Below are positions 1 to 13,900 of a stretch of 64,000 bases of DNA, piece after piece. How positions within the stretch are numbered: the stretch's first letter is position 1; the number at the start of each line of letters is the position of its first letter. This stretch comes from Ooceraea biroi (lineage: Eukaryota > Arthropoda > Insecta > Hymenoptera > Formicidae). The DNA lies in assembly GCF_003672135.1 (NCBI RefSeq), contig NC_039516.1, positions 10,213,838-10,277,837 on the forward strand. The letters run 5' to 3'. Below the pieces are notes generated by a model that saw only the letters and a list, made by a program, of their open reading frames with translations, made no database searches and was not told the origin of the DNA. Made by a program: the position numbers and the translations under genes.

Positions 1-598
1 AATAAAAATTATCTACGCAATGATTTAGTGACGCATTTCAAAATGTTGTCCTTGCACATCGATACAAGCTAGACATCGACGTAGTACAGAATTTGTTACG
101 GTACGACATTCCTGAAAATTTTCTTGCATCTCAGTAACTGAATTAGTAATTCGTTGCTTTAAATCTATCTGGTACTCTCCTGTTAGGAAATCTACGTTGA
201 TACTCTCGTACGGCAGCTCGTGCATTTCCGTCACAGAATCCGTACACGAAATGAATATCAGTGTATTCCTCGTTTGAAAACACTTTTGGCATTCTGATAG
301 TAATTGCTAGTTGACACGACGATTGAAATCTAACAGCTACTGTTGTGAAAGTAACAATCATACTGAATCGTTTCAACATAGTGAACATGAATACACGTGA
401 ATACACGTAACATAAACATCTTCGACCTTCCAAATTCTACACTATGTTCCGTTGTTACTTATCTCATATTTCTTTTCAATATTGGTTTATAACTTTGTAA
501 TAAAGCATTTCTAAGCAAACTCGATATAAGAATTTTTTCTTATTTCCACTAGTAGAATATGCTCCCGCAGTTTGTCGGTTAAAACCCGGGACACCCTG
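1..598 (-). mobile_element. Internally deleted Tc1/mariner-type element, copy 1 (cut by window edge)
   Basis: The right end carries the inverted repeat also seen at 27427-28187 and 62671-63451 (motif CCCGGGACACCCTG ending at 598). The 3' end of the element lies outside the window. Read on the minus strand it keeps the start of a transposase with an N-terminal helix-turn-helix-like segment (MPKVFSNEEY..., about 143-290) and its last ~45 residues (25-160), but the catalytic middle is missing. It is therefore non-autonomous. The expected TA target duplication on the right is obscured by the adjoining TA microsatellite. Confidence 0.85.
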
Positions 599-1593
599 CA
601 TATATATATATATATATATATAAAAGCCAAATATATAATATAAATGCAAATGTACTTCGCTCGGTAATGAATTAATTAACGCGTATTACTATTTCGCGTT
701 GAAATTTTGGAAAAATATTCGCTGAAATTCGCTATTTTGCTAAGGCAACTTTAAATATCCTCTCCAGCTTTGTACCTGAATTAGTTTTCTCGGTGACTCG
801 AGTGGTCAGCCGATATCTTTGAACGTCAATGAACTCATGTGTCTCTCAGCCCGAATGCATTTCATTCGTTGTTCATATACAATAGTCGGTTTATATTTGC
901 AATGTGTAAGAATGTTTGAATCAATTCAGAGAACCTGTTCAACTTATTCTGATCCCTTGTTTCGAGCAAAATTTGATTACAAAACGTTAAAAGAAAAATC
1001 TAATTTTTATTAATATTTGATCCATAAATATCTAACTGTGATCAAAGATAAAAAATTGTTGGACCCATTTGCGAATCGAATTATCGGTGACGAAAATGCG
1101 AGTGTGACGATTACGAACATTATCCTGGAATTGTTGACGGTGAATCGACGGTGAATCGTCCTATGATTGCTGGCAAGGTATCGTCTGGGATTTTAACGGA
1201 GGCGGTAGAGGCGCGTTTTCCTCGTGGATCATTACGAGCTTGCTATATTTCACCATCCTCCTTGTCTCCTTATGTTGTAAACATGTAAAACGAATTAACT
1301 ACTGATACTGCAAAACTTGTATTTCGATTAAAAAAGTTAAGAGAGAAACAGTGCTATAGCTGATATTTTAAGCGTTAAAGAATACCAGAAATGTATTTAT
1401 CTCAATTTTGCAAAGTAAAGATAATATATTTATCCCCAAAAATTTTCAAACCAGGTATAAAAATTTTAAAGATCGGAATTCTATCCTCACAAAACAGAAT
1501 CTCGATTTTTTCCTTGAAAAATGTAGTGATTTACCATCTCACCAATATATTTTGCCAAATTTTAAGGAATTACGTAACTTATAATTACAAAAT
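599..1593. other. Sequence downstream of period, with (TA)n and a candidate poly(A) signal
   Basis: No gene is recognised here. A short (TA)n tract occupies about 600-622 next to the transposon end. The only minus-strand AATAAA hexamer noticed downstream of the period stop is at 1006-1011 (TTTATT on the plus strand), about 580 bases past the stop codon. This would give a 3' UTR of roughly 0.6 kb, but transcript data are needed to confirm it. Confidence 0.4.
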
Positions 1594-1911
1594 CTAATTT
1601 TTTACCTGCGATTCAGTCCAACTGCCGCTACTGCTACTGCCGCTGTCGCTTCCGCTTGACGTAATCTCATCTTCGAGAACGAGCTCCTTACTCAAACCTT
1701 CCACTTCGAGATCCAAGTAGTGCTGCCCGAGCTGATCATCCACTAGCAACGGCTGAGTAAAATTCTTCATTGCTTCCATGTCGGCCTTCAATACCTCATT
1801 CAACGTCTTCGGATGCATTTGATATTCGTAGATTAGTTCCGGTGTTAATTGGACGCCCTCCAACCAAGGTGGATCTCTCCGGCGCCTTCCTTGATGGCAC
1901 TTTGTATGTTC
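1594..1911 (-). other. per: Terminal period exon: CRY-binding-type domain
   Basis: This last coding exon encodes about residues 969-1073. Its core (DPPWLEGVQLTPELIYEYQ, then VLKADMEAM, then QPLLVDDQLGQHYLDLE) resembles the C-terminal CRY-binding segment of vertebrate PER proteins: W, TPE, YQ, a VLK-DLE-like helix and a closing DLE. Drosophila PER, which works with TIMELESS and a light-sensing CRY1, lacks this segment. A Ser/Gly-rich acidic tail follows and ends VKN-stop. The codons before the stop form a possible donor (CAG|GTAAAA near 1605), so an alternative longer isoform cannot be excluded. No convincing further exon was found between 1 and 1593. Confidence 0.85.
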
Positions 1912-4900
1912 CTGCAAATTTATCACATTTTTTTGTAACCGGATATGCAAACATGGAAGCAGGAGCGGTTAAAAAGCTCCTGAAAGACATACGAAAGATT
2001 GAGACATCTTTCGAGACGTCTTTCGAGCATTGCTTGATTCTCTACCTTGGAGGAGCCTTCGCACGTCTTCTGATCTGGATTGCAACTGCTGTCGCTACTT
2101 TTGTACAGGAAGCTGCTATAAAAGCTGGACGAGCTCGATTCGTCTCCGTTGTAATCGGTCGGCCGGCGGTGTTCTTTCATGGTGACCGGCGTCAGAAGAT
2201 CCATGCTCGAGCAGCCACCATCGTCGTTGCTCATGCACGACGAGAACAGTCCTTCAGCAGGCGACAGGACCTGTCAATATAATTAATTGAAATGTGAAAT
2301 AGTGAGAAAAATCACGAACCCACTGAATCATATTGTGGTTTTCAGGTCGTCCATTCGCACAAAGGAACCATTTTTATACGTTCGTGCTTTTAAAATTCGA
2401 CAAGTCATTTAGTTTAGTAGTATTTCGATTAATTAAATCTATTGGGTTGGCCAAAAAGTAATTGCGTTTTTTTCCAATAGATGGATATACATATCTTGAA
2501 ATGTAACTAACTTCATTCTAAACCGCAAATTCATTATGTAGGTTAACAACTCACAGTTCAAGCTTGTTTTACAAAAAGAAAGTACACGATTTCGTTAACA
2601 ATTGTTTGTTTGCCGTCGATTTCAAAATGGAAAATCAAAAAGAACATTTTCGTCATATTTTGTTTTATTACTTCCGAAAAGGGAAAAACGCTGTGCAAGC
2701 TCATAAAAAGTTATGTCATGTATATGGCGAAGATGCTTTAAAACTGCGGCAGTGTCAAAATTCGTTTACTAAATTTCGATCTGCAGATTTTAATGTGAAA
2801 GATGCACCACGCTCAGGAAGGCCAATCGAAATTGATGATGACAAAATAAAGGCACTGATCGATTCCAATCGGCGTTTAACGACACGAGAGATTGCTGAGA
2901 ATCTTAACATATCGAAATCGAGTGTGAAAACCATTTAAAACGACTTGGATACATTAGTAAGCTCGATATTTGGGTAGCACATGAGCTCAAAGAAATTCAT
3001 CTCACTAAGCGTATTGACATTTGCGATTCTCTTTTGAAACGTGAGGAAAATGATCCATTTTTGAAACGTATGTAACAGGCGACGAAAAATGGATCGTCTA
3101 CAACAACGTCAAACGAAAAAGATGGTGGAGCAAGCGTGATGAACCTGCTGAAAGCATTTGAAAAGCAGATATTCACCAAAGAAAGATTATGCTGTCAGTC
3201 TGGTGGGACTTTAAAGGTATTCTGTATTTTGAGCTGCTTCCAAGGAATCAAACCATTCATTCAGACGTATACTGTCGTCAACTGGATAAATGAAATGATG
3301 CCATCAAACAGAAACGTCGAGAATTGGTGAATCGCAAAGGTGTTGTGTTTCACCATGATAACGCTAGACCACGTACAAGTTTGGTCACTCGTGAAAAATT
3401 GTTGCAGCTTGGATGGGATGTGTTACCACATCCACCATATTCGCCAGACCTGGCACCATCAGATTACCATTTGTTTCGTTCTTTGCAAAACGCCTTGAAT
3501 GGTAAAACCTTTACTGCTGATGAGGATATGAAATCGTTGTTGGAATTGTTTTTTGCTGAAAAAGATAAGAACTTTTTTGAGCGCGGAATCTTGAAGTTGC
3601 CTGAAAAATGGCAAAAGATAATCAAACAAAATGGACAATATATTGTTTAATAAAGTTTTTGTTTCCCATGAAAAATTCGCCTTTTATTTATATAAAAAAA
3701 ACGCAATTACTTTTTGGCCAACCCAATAGATTAATAAACATTTATATTAATCGGAATTAATTAAAGCTCTAATGGCAACAGAATGCATTTTATCTATTCT
3801 TCTGTGATGAATATCTCGTAGATGGCACGTATCTTTCTCAATTAATAATCATCTTACCTTCTTGGAAGATTCGGACATTGCCATTATGCTCCCCGGCTCG
3901 GCCTGTATGCTGGTCGCCTGGCTAGCTTGACACTTGTCACCGGACGGTTGCTGATTTTCGCACGTCGAGGTTGCTGGTGCTTGTTCCGGTATCAGGAAAG
4001 GTCGGTACATCATCGCGCGTGGCGGCGGTGTACCGATCATTGCCGGACAAATCACCCCAGCCATTGCTGTCGCGACGTAAGGTACTAGAATAAACGTTTA
4101 GAAAACTTTTTTTTATTTTGCCCACAGGGAACCTTAATCCTAAATGCGCAATTCTAATGCTAATTTAATTTTTAATTTAGTATCTCAAGTTTTATGTTTC
4201 TCGTATTTTAATTACGAACTACTTTGGAAAACCTGTAATATACAGGGTGAGGCACCTAAAACAGGCTACCTGAATATCTCGGCTGTTATTGGTGATAGAA
4301 AAAAATGTGTCAGACCAAACTTGCATGGTTTCGAAGGACACATAATTTGTTCTAAATAGTTTTTTATTAGGTGGACACGTAGAGGTCATATGAAGGTCAA
4401 CTTCATTTTTTTAAATGGTATGATATGTTTTTTTTACGTACTATCTAGTAGAGCGTTTGAAGATGCGCACATTGATCTACGGGTCAAAATTATTCAAGGT
4501 CACTGAAGGGAAACTGCAAGGGAAAATAATTTATTTTATATTGCCTAGAGTTCTCTGCTATTGAAAATACCGTAAACTCAGAAATGAAAAAGTTCTAGCA
4601 CTTAGAAATTTTAGCCTTCAGTGACCTTGAATGATTTTGACCCGTAGATCAATGTGCGCATCTTCAAACGCTCTACTAGATGGTACGTAAAAAAACATAT
4701 CATACCATTTAAAAAAACGAAGCTGACCTTCATATGACCTCCTACGCGTTCATCTAATAAAAAACTATTTAGAACAAATTATGTGTCCCTTGAAACCATG
4801 CAAGTTTGGTCTGACATATTTTTTTCTATCACCAATAACAGCCGCGATATTCGGGTGGCCTGTTTTAGGTGCCTCACCCTGTATATAATTATATGGATAA

Positions 4901-7900
4901 AAATAAGAAAAAAAAAAATAATAATATACGAATTCTTTACTTCATTTTTTATTTTTTACAATTCGATCGTGCTTAATTTCAAACAAGATACTTACTGTAA
5001 GGACTCTGCTGCGTTGATTGCGCTGACGGCAGTGGATCCAGCTTTTTCTGGGACGACGACATCGCTGTTGCGGATTCACTAGGTTGCGGTACCGGCATAT
5101 AATATATCGGTATCATCGATGGCAGTAACGGAAATTTGGGTATAGTGTCCGAATTGGTACTGCAACGTGCAAGTGTAACTTAATTGTACAGTCCATCTTA
5201 ATATATTTTCTCAATACATATTTTAAAATGTAATATTCAACGATAAGATGTAACATAATATGATAATAAAATATGATAAGATGTATTACTGATATTTGAA
5301 CAATGACTTACTTCTGGGACGGAACGCAGGGTTGAGCAGGCACAGAAGAGGAGGGTACGGTAACTGACAGCGGAAGCCAGAGGTTGATGTTCGCCCCCGT
5401 CTGCACCACAGTCGATTGATTATTGCTCATGTTGGCGATGGTAGTCGTAAGGTTCGCCGGATCTGTCGTGTTTCTCGAGTTCTTGTCATGCTTCGATACC
5501 TGTTTCCAAGCATTTTACCTCATGGACCATCACATTTGAATATTTAAAATATTGGGTCGTCCGGAAAGTTCGTGCTGATTTTTAATAGATGGCGTTGGAA
5601 CATGTCTGAATATATCAATGTTATTGAAAACATACGATTTATATACATATGCTTAAAGGTGACATTTCAACGCATCTTTAGGAAAAAAGTTGTTTCAGAT
5701 AAATTGATTCGTGTCAGTTTTGTACTCTTTTCAAGATGGAAGAAAACAAAGAACATTTTAGACACTTGATGCTTTTCTATTACCGGAAAGGCAAAAATGC
5801 CTCACAAGCAACAAATTCGATATGTTCTGTTTACGGAGAAGGCGCTTTAGCTGAAAGAACCGTACGTAAGTGGTTCGCTAAGTTTAGAGCTGGTGATTTT
5901 AACCTTAAAGACCAAGAACGCTCGGGCAGACCCTCTACTACTGATGATGACCAAATCAAGACACTGATCGAGAATAACCCGCGCTACACGACACGTGAAT
6001 TAGCAGAGATACTGAAAATATCGAAAACCACTGTCCACGATCATGTAGTGAAGCTTGGTTACGTAAGTCGCTATGATGTATGGGTTCCGCATAATTTGGC
6101 CGAAAAAAATTTAATGGATCCCATTTCCATCTGTGACTCGCTGTACAAGCGCAACGAAAACGTACCATTTTTGAAGCAATTAGTGACGGGTGACGAAAAA
6201 TGGATCATTTACAACAATGTAGAACGAAAAAAATCCTGGGGTAAGCGAAATGAACCAGCATTAATCACTCCGAAAGCTGGCCTTCATCCAAAAAAAGTCA
6301 TGCTCTGTGTCTGGTGGGATTGGAAAGGAATCCTACATTATGAGCTCCTACCACACAACCAAATGATAAATGCAGATAAGTACTGCTCGCAACTGGACGA
6401 ATTAAAGACAGCGATTCAGGAAAAAGGTCCAGAATTAGCTAATAGGAAGAGCGTCGTGTTCCATCAGGACAATGCCAGACCTCATGTTTCTTTGACTACC
6501 CGACAAAAATTGTTGGAGTTTGGCTGGGATGTGCTACCTCACTCACCGTATTCACCAGTTGCACCTTCAAACTTTCACTTATTTAGGTCTTTGCAAAATT
6601 CTCTTAGCGGCAAGAACTTCAACTCTTTGATCGACATAAAAAACCACCTTGAGGAGTTTTTCGCCGAGAAACCTAAGAAGTTCTGGGAGAATAAAATCTT
6701 CCAGTTGCGTGAAAGATGGACAAAGGTTGTGAAACAAAACGGTGCATACATAAGACAATAAATATTTATCGACATAAAAAAATGTTGCCTTTGAATTTTC
6801 CTTCACAATCGGCACGAACTTTCCGGACGACTCAATAGAACGAAAAAGATCCTGGGGTAAGCGAAATGAACCACCATTAACCACTCCGAAAGCTGGCCTT
6901 CATCCAAAAAAAGTCATACTCTGTGTCTGGTGGGATTGGAAAGGAATCCTACATTATGAGCTCCTACCACACAACCAAATGATAAATGCAGATAAGTACT
7001 GCTCGCAACTGGACGAATTAAAGACAGCGATTCAGGAAAAAGGTCCAGAATTAGCTAATAGGAAGAGCGTCGTGTTCCATCAGGACAATGCCAGACCTCA
7101 TGTTTCTTTGACTACCCGACAAAAATTGTTGGAGTTTGGCTGGGATGTGCTACCTCACTCACCGTATTCACCAGTTGCACCTTCAGACTTTCACTTATTT
7201 AGGTCTTTGCAAAATTCTCTTAGCGGCAAGAACTTCAACTCTTTGATCGACATAAAAAACCACCTTGAGGAGTTTTTCGCCGAGAAACCTAAGAAGTTCT
7301 GGGAGAATAAAATCTTCCAGTTGCGTGAAAGATGGACAAAGGTTGTGAAACAAAACGGTGCATACATAAGACAATAAATATTTATCGACATAAAAAAATG
7401 TTGCCTTTGAATTTTCCTTCAAAATCGGCACGAACTTTCCGGACGACCCAATATATCTATATTTTTAATATTGAAACCAAAACTTCTACTTTTTAATTGC
7501 GTCACACAAGAAACATAGGATTATTAAACTAATAATGATACAATTGTCGCTTTTTTTATTTAATTAACTAATTAAATTTATTTATTTAATAAGATATTTA
7601 ATTTCAAAACTCAATCTCTTTCGACTATAAAACGCGTACCTTGAAGTTGTCACCCTCCCAGCTATGACTGCCGCTCCTCTTGATCCCGTGACCCTGATTG
7701 ACATAGTGAGAGCTTTGATCTGCACCATTTGTCTTCTCCGTCTTGATGCGCACGTCCTTTAATTTGTTCTTGATGCTCGAGCGAAACTCTCGGTGCTTCT
7801 GCATTATCAGTTTCTCCATATCCTCGTTGTGACGATTCAGCAGTGACTCCGTCAGCGTGGGCGGCTTGAAACTCTCCGTCACGGTGGTGGTATTGCTGTT

Positions 7901-10900
7901 GCTAGCATCGCCGCGGCTTGCCGAGCTCGTCTGATTATTGGAACTGCTGCTGAGATTCCCCGCGCTGCCGCTGCCGCTCGCACCGCTGCTGTTTATTAGC
8001 GACATGTGCTTCCTCGCTGAAAATGAAACAGAAAACGTTATCTTCTTCGACAAATTTAGAGTTTTATTTTAAGTTCTAAAAAAGAAATATTGCACTTACC
8101 GCCTTCGTTGCTGGAATTGACGTTCTCCTCGTCGCTGCCGTACATAGTGGCGATCGGCGGCTTGCTCTTGAAGAAGCGCTCGATGTTCTCGTTGTAATTG
8201 AGCTGGTTGTAGCTCAGCGGTGTCTCCGTGGACGACTTGCTGTCATAGTACTCGTGATGGGGCGAGATCTCACCGAACATCACGCTGTCGTGCTCCTGAA
8301 ACAAGGGATTACGTGATCCCTTCACAAGTATATTGTAGCGACTTAGAATGAATTGCCACTGAGAATTGGTATGTCGGTTATCGTGGTCAATAGTATATCT
8401 TTTCTTTCTTTCTTTTTGTCTGTGCTCGCTTGTTTTGCGTGAGCAGTGAGTGAATACATTCTGCCAGTTCTGGCGAGGAGCGATACCCCGGGTTAGAGAA
8501 GAAGAGTTTTGCTAGGAGTTTCAAGAGTCCCTCTAAAGCCCCATTAAACACCCGCAAGCTTGTGGCAAGCAAGATTTCTTGCGGTAGAAACTCCGCCATG
8601 CAGATTTAATCTACAGTGCGGAATCGGGAATAGCAGATGCGTTAATAATAATGCTGAAGCTAAGATAGATGAATCAATCAGAGAAAGAGTAAGCGAAGAA
8701 ATATAATTACGTTTGAATTCACACGGCAACGTAATTTCATGCTAAAAGTTTTACTTCTTCTCGTAAAATTAATTTAAGGATTACTTGAGCTTACCAGTAA
8801 TGAATTGCTATAACGGTTTCGGAGATAAAAATTTCATTGTCAATAACAAATGAAGACATACGTGAATGGAATGATTTTTGAAGATTTTTAAAGATTTTTT
8901 GAGGAAAAACAAAAAGAAGAAAACCGCGTAATCGGGTGCTCCTCAAATCTTTTATCCTCAACATCGTTATTAGATCTCATCATTGTCTCATCATGAAAAA
9001 ATATAACTGTAGCAGATGCAATTACACGTAAAATCGAAATAGAAGCCTCTACGAGATTGATCACTTTTTTCACACTGATTGAAAAGTATACAAAGTATTC
9101 TTGCAATTCATAGAAGAATAACTTATCGATAACAGTTATTTCAGTCATCATTTTGACATCATTTCAACAAATGATTGAAAGAAAGGCCAAAACGAAAAGA
9201 TTGAAATGAAGACTAAAGGAAGACTAAAGGAAGAGTGATCTTACTTGGTAAAGATTCATCACCAATCCTCTCTTAATTCTCCAGCTCTTCGCACAAGCCT
9301 TTCTCAACGTCGCACAACGACGTCTTATTAAGATGTTCGGGTATGTTTCTGATTATATCGTTCTGCTGAGTGTAATCGCCGTTCTCAAAGGAACAATATT
9401 AAGTGAGAATTAATAGAGAAAATAGAAGTAGGTAGAGGCTTACCGGACGACCACAGTGTCTACAAGGTTTCAAAATTGACGTGTATCCACCTCACCGGCT
9501 CTACCTAATTTTCTCATCGCACCCTCCGTTGATGTCTACGTACAAAAGAGCTTGGCAGAGGCTTGATTAGAGATTAAGGTTTGCGCTAAACAGATTGCTG
9601 CTTATATAGCCGCTATCGGTTGTGTTTGACTAATTTGAGGAACAGTATTCGCGCGGAGTTATTTTTGCGGAGGTGCCCCATAATCGAGTCTCTGGCTCTG
9701 GCCCTCCGACGCTCGTCGAGAGCACCAGAGGACCTCTACTCACTTTAATCCCATCTTGAATCCATCAAGCCTTTCTAAAAATCCCATCGTGCGTTCGTTC
9801 GGGAGCAGCGAGAATGTTTCTTCGCACTTTTCCATTCTGATATCTGTGTTCAATACTATGAACAAGCGTGACTCGGGATTTGCCTTGATTCGAAAAGGAA
9901 ATGATCAGTGAAAATATTGACTGAAATCGATTGAAAGGAAATTATTCGTTACGATTGGAATTAAGGAGATTTGGTGGACAAACAAATTGTAGAATTCTGT
10001 ATAGAAAATGTCCTCGTCCGAAGATATTACTCTGATCAAGGCAATTCTCGACAAAAAATTCGTGTCGCTAAAAAAATTAATTATATTAAATCCTTTAATG
10101 TTTTCGGCTTGATTTAATTTGAAGTTTACTTAACTATCAAATAATTGAATGGAGTTGACACTGTACATGCAAGTTAATGTTTATTGAACCTTTTCAAAGT
10201 ATCGGAGGCACCGCTCTTTACATTCCAATAATATGCTATGATCAGAATTAACAGCAACGATTAATTACAAGAAAAGCCAAACAGCGACTGAAAATTTCTT
10301 ATAGTATAGTGCTTCATGAAGACGTGCACAATCGAGTTTTACTGGTCAGTTTTTCTTTTTTCTTTTTAAACCGCTTTTGCTTTAATTCTTACTTTAATCA
10401 TGCGTTTTTGGTGTTACGGATCAGCAAAGAAAAAAGAAACACTTGAGAGCAGAACAACTATTTTTAATTTAATTAAAAATAGTTATCACAAAATAGAAAA
10501 ATGTCTTTCTTTCTATCTCGCAAAGAATTTCCTTTTTTCTCAGTTATTTATATTGCGACGATAAATTTCCGGCATGTCATTTCTGTCGAATACGATGAAA
10601 GAAGGGAGAGAACACATGAATTATGAATATCTCCCGAAAGCCGCAATAATTTTTCCAATAACATCAGGAACATCATCAATCGCATTATCGATGCAGTTCT
10701 ACACCGCAGAAACAAAAGTCTGTCGTCGAGAGACTTAGGCTGTGTTCGGGGAGCTCACTATCAGCGCTAAAACTTTATAGTCATGTCACGTATACCATAG
10801 ATTTTCAGCGCTACATAGCGCTAATAGCGTCTCCCCGAACGCACCCTGATACGATCATTTTCGACGGATGTTCAAAAACGAATTACCGAAACATCGTGAA

Positions 10901-13900
10901 TCAACCCTTGGCCGTGCGGGGTAACTACTAACTATTACAAGTACTGTTAGTGTGGTACAAGGTAGTTATATTAAATAAGAAAATACCTTCCACATTGTTA
11001 CACGTCGCAAGCGGAACGTGATGGCGCATCACTACACTGGAGGGTGAGAAAGGGTAAGTAACTACTACAAGCTAGTTTGTTACTCATACAATACTAGTTT
11101 GTTCCCATAGCATGGTATATCAGAGAGCGGAGCGTATCATAGCGTAAGGGATAACTATATAGTGTAAGAGTGTTTCGGCGATACTAAAACGTAGCTAATA
11201 GTCACCGAAAAGCTCTTGTCGTCCGGAGCGAACGATTCATCCTTGCCGACGCCAAGCGCCTTCGTCTCCTGCAGCAGAGTTTCCATGAAGGACGCTAAGT
11301 CTTTACATCGCTTTGACACATCGAGCTCGGTTATATCTGATGTTCTTTGGATGTCCTGCGTACATGTATGATAGAAAAAGAAAAGAGAACAAGTTGAGTC
11401 CCGTCTTCTTTTCGCGAGAGAAACTGCGAAAAGATGCTATCGCATCGTTGATGAAGTGCACAACAAGATTATAATTTCTTTTTATCAAATTTCTTTCTTT
11501 TCGCATTAATTTTCCTTGCGATAATAAATTGTAGGTTTTATGCTCAGGGAATATGATCACGGGGGTACATTCTACTGTTCATGTTACATACGAAAATCAT
11601 GAATTAAACATCAACGAACGTAAGGATAAGAAATGTCATAAGTTCCATCTATGGAAAGCAGGGGAAAAGGGACGGTCGTACCTCATCGAGAAGTGCTCGT
11701 ATTTCGCTTTGAATGATCTTGGTTTCCTTTAGCACCTCCTCACTGATGCTGGCCAGGTAGCTGGACTCGGTGTCGGACGTCACGCGGAAGATGTCCGGGT
11801 CCGTCGGTCCCTTGAGCACCCGGTGCTGACCTACGACAAACTCTAGTTTTTTCGTCCAGGGATTGATAAAGGATGACCACTCGGTATCGAGGACGACGTA
11901 ACCACCATTCTGCACAGTGAACCTGTATGGTTTCGACCTGAAGGAGGAGCCATCGAGCTTGATCACCTGTTCAACGACATTTCGTAAACGGTATTACGTG
12001 AGTGATCCCTTCATTTCTTTTTTTTCCTACGGCTGCGATTACGACGGTGAAAATTACGTTAAGCACACACACTCTCTCCCTTTCACTCTTTCACTTCCTC
12101 AGACTCGTGTTTGCTCCTTCCATTCTCTCCCTTTTCTCTCGCACGATTACTTATCAGTCTATCGACGTGTCATTCTCGTCATGCGAGCATAAAAGCAGAA
12201 TTTATATTCTTTTCTTTTCTTTTTGAACTCATGCTCACAGTCTCATAGATGTCTTTGATGAAAGGTAGATCCTCGGGATGGTAGAAGTCAAACAGCGAAC
12301 GGCCAACCATATCCTGTGGTAGATAGCCGAAGTATTGGACTACGTCGGGATCGACATGGGATAGGTGGCATGTCGCGGTGTGGCGGGTCGTGAATACCGA
12401 AGATATTATTGTTTCTTCTGGCACTGCGGATAACGACAAAGTCGGGGTCATTCTCTCTTCTCGCGAATCACTACCTTGATGAGTGAGATTCTTAATTATT
12501 GCGATGGCTTAGGCGCCAGCTGCGGCAAGTTGCAAAGAAATCTGTGCGTTAATAATCTATTATCTGTTTATAATAATTTTGTATCTCTAAAGAAAGATAC
12601 ATATAAAGTTTATCGATTTTTCTTAAATACCTATGTATTCATTGTATTCCGCACAAATTTCTTTGCAAGTTACAGGTGAACTTCGGAACCTCGTGTTCTT
12701 TACATTGTACAAATTTGCCAAAACTATTCCGCGAAATGCAATCTTTTTTACATGATTAAATTAGATTACTTTTAGTAATTAAAAATAATTAGTAAAAACT
12801 GCTAACTAAATGAAGACGGAATTCCGAAAGAATGCTGTTTAATAAAAAGCTCAAAGCTTAATAAAAGCTTGAATTTGCTAACAATATAAAGCCTACCGCC
12901 GCGAGTAAAAGTTCAAGAATCGAGCGATTCTGACAAAATGACTGCCCAGAGCTTGTGCAAAAAGTGCGTATTACAGTTCGAAAATAAAATTCCCATGCAC
13001 TGACGAAAGCGAAGCAAACATTGCCATGAATAATGACGAGTGCAAGTCCGAGAACGTGTTAACGCATAAACGCGAGCGATCGTATAACAAACTGAACGAA
13101 AAATGGGAAAGTAATCAGACAACAAGGGCACAACGACAATATGGCAATAATAAACGGCAAATGGCATGTCAAACATACTCTAGTCATGGGGGATTTTGAA
13201 AAATCGATAATAAAATTACCTTCGCTTTTCCATGGAAACCACCGACTGACTGTAAGTATTGTCGACGAGGTCGGACCAACGACAAGGCTCGATCATCCAG
13301 ATAGTAATTATAATTATTCATACGTATCACACGTATGACTTATTGAATAATTGAATGAAAAAATTATTTTAATCAAATATCCCTGGAATTTTCTCTCTCT
13401 CTCTCTCTCTCATGGATGTTAGAAAACACAGATAATTCAAGTTACTACTTTAAAGAATATTCTAAACTGTTACTTCTAAGGAAAAAGATTTGATCGAAGT
13501 ACTCAACTTTAAATAAATAATCTTGAAAGTTTTTGGGGCAATATTTAGGTCATTATTACCCGTTTTAGTAATCATTATATCGAATTGTATCATGTCAACT
13601 ATTTATGTTAATTTATGTTAATATTATCGAGTCCTCTGGCTAGTCAGACCTCGTCGAAGACCTTGGACCATAGTACCTTTGTATGCGGAATGGACAGGTT
13701 GTGCGGTAACCATGAGGAACATAGCACGGTTGCTAGGCTGCTGCTCGGCTGTTCGGTCCCGAAAGTCCCGAAACGACAAGGTCAGGTGGAAGGGTAGGTA
13801 CAGGTTCGACCTGGCGTTCACGTGGTGTCCATTCGGTACGTTGCACCTGGTGAATCTTCGCAGACCGCAAAATAGACTCGCCCTTCTACCATTGATGCCT

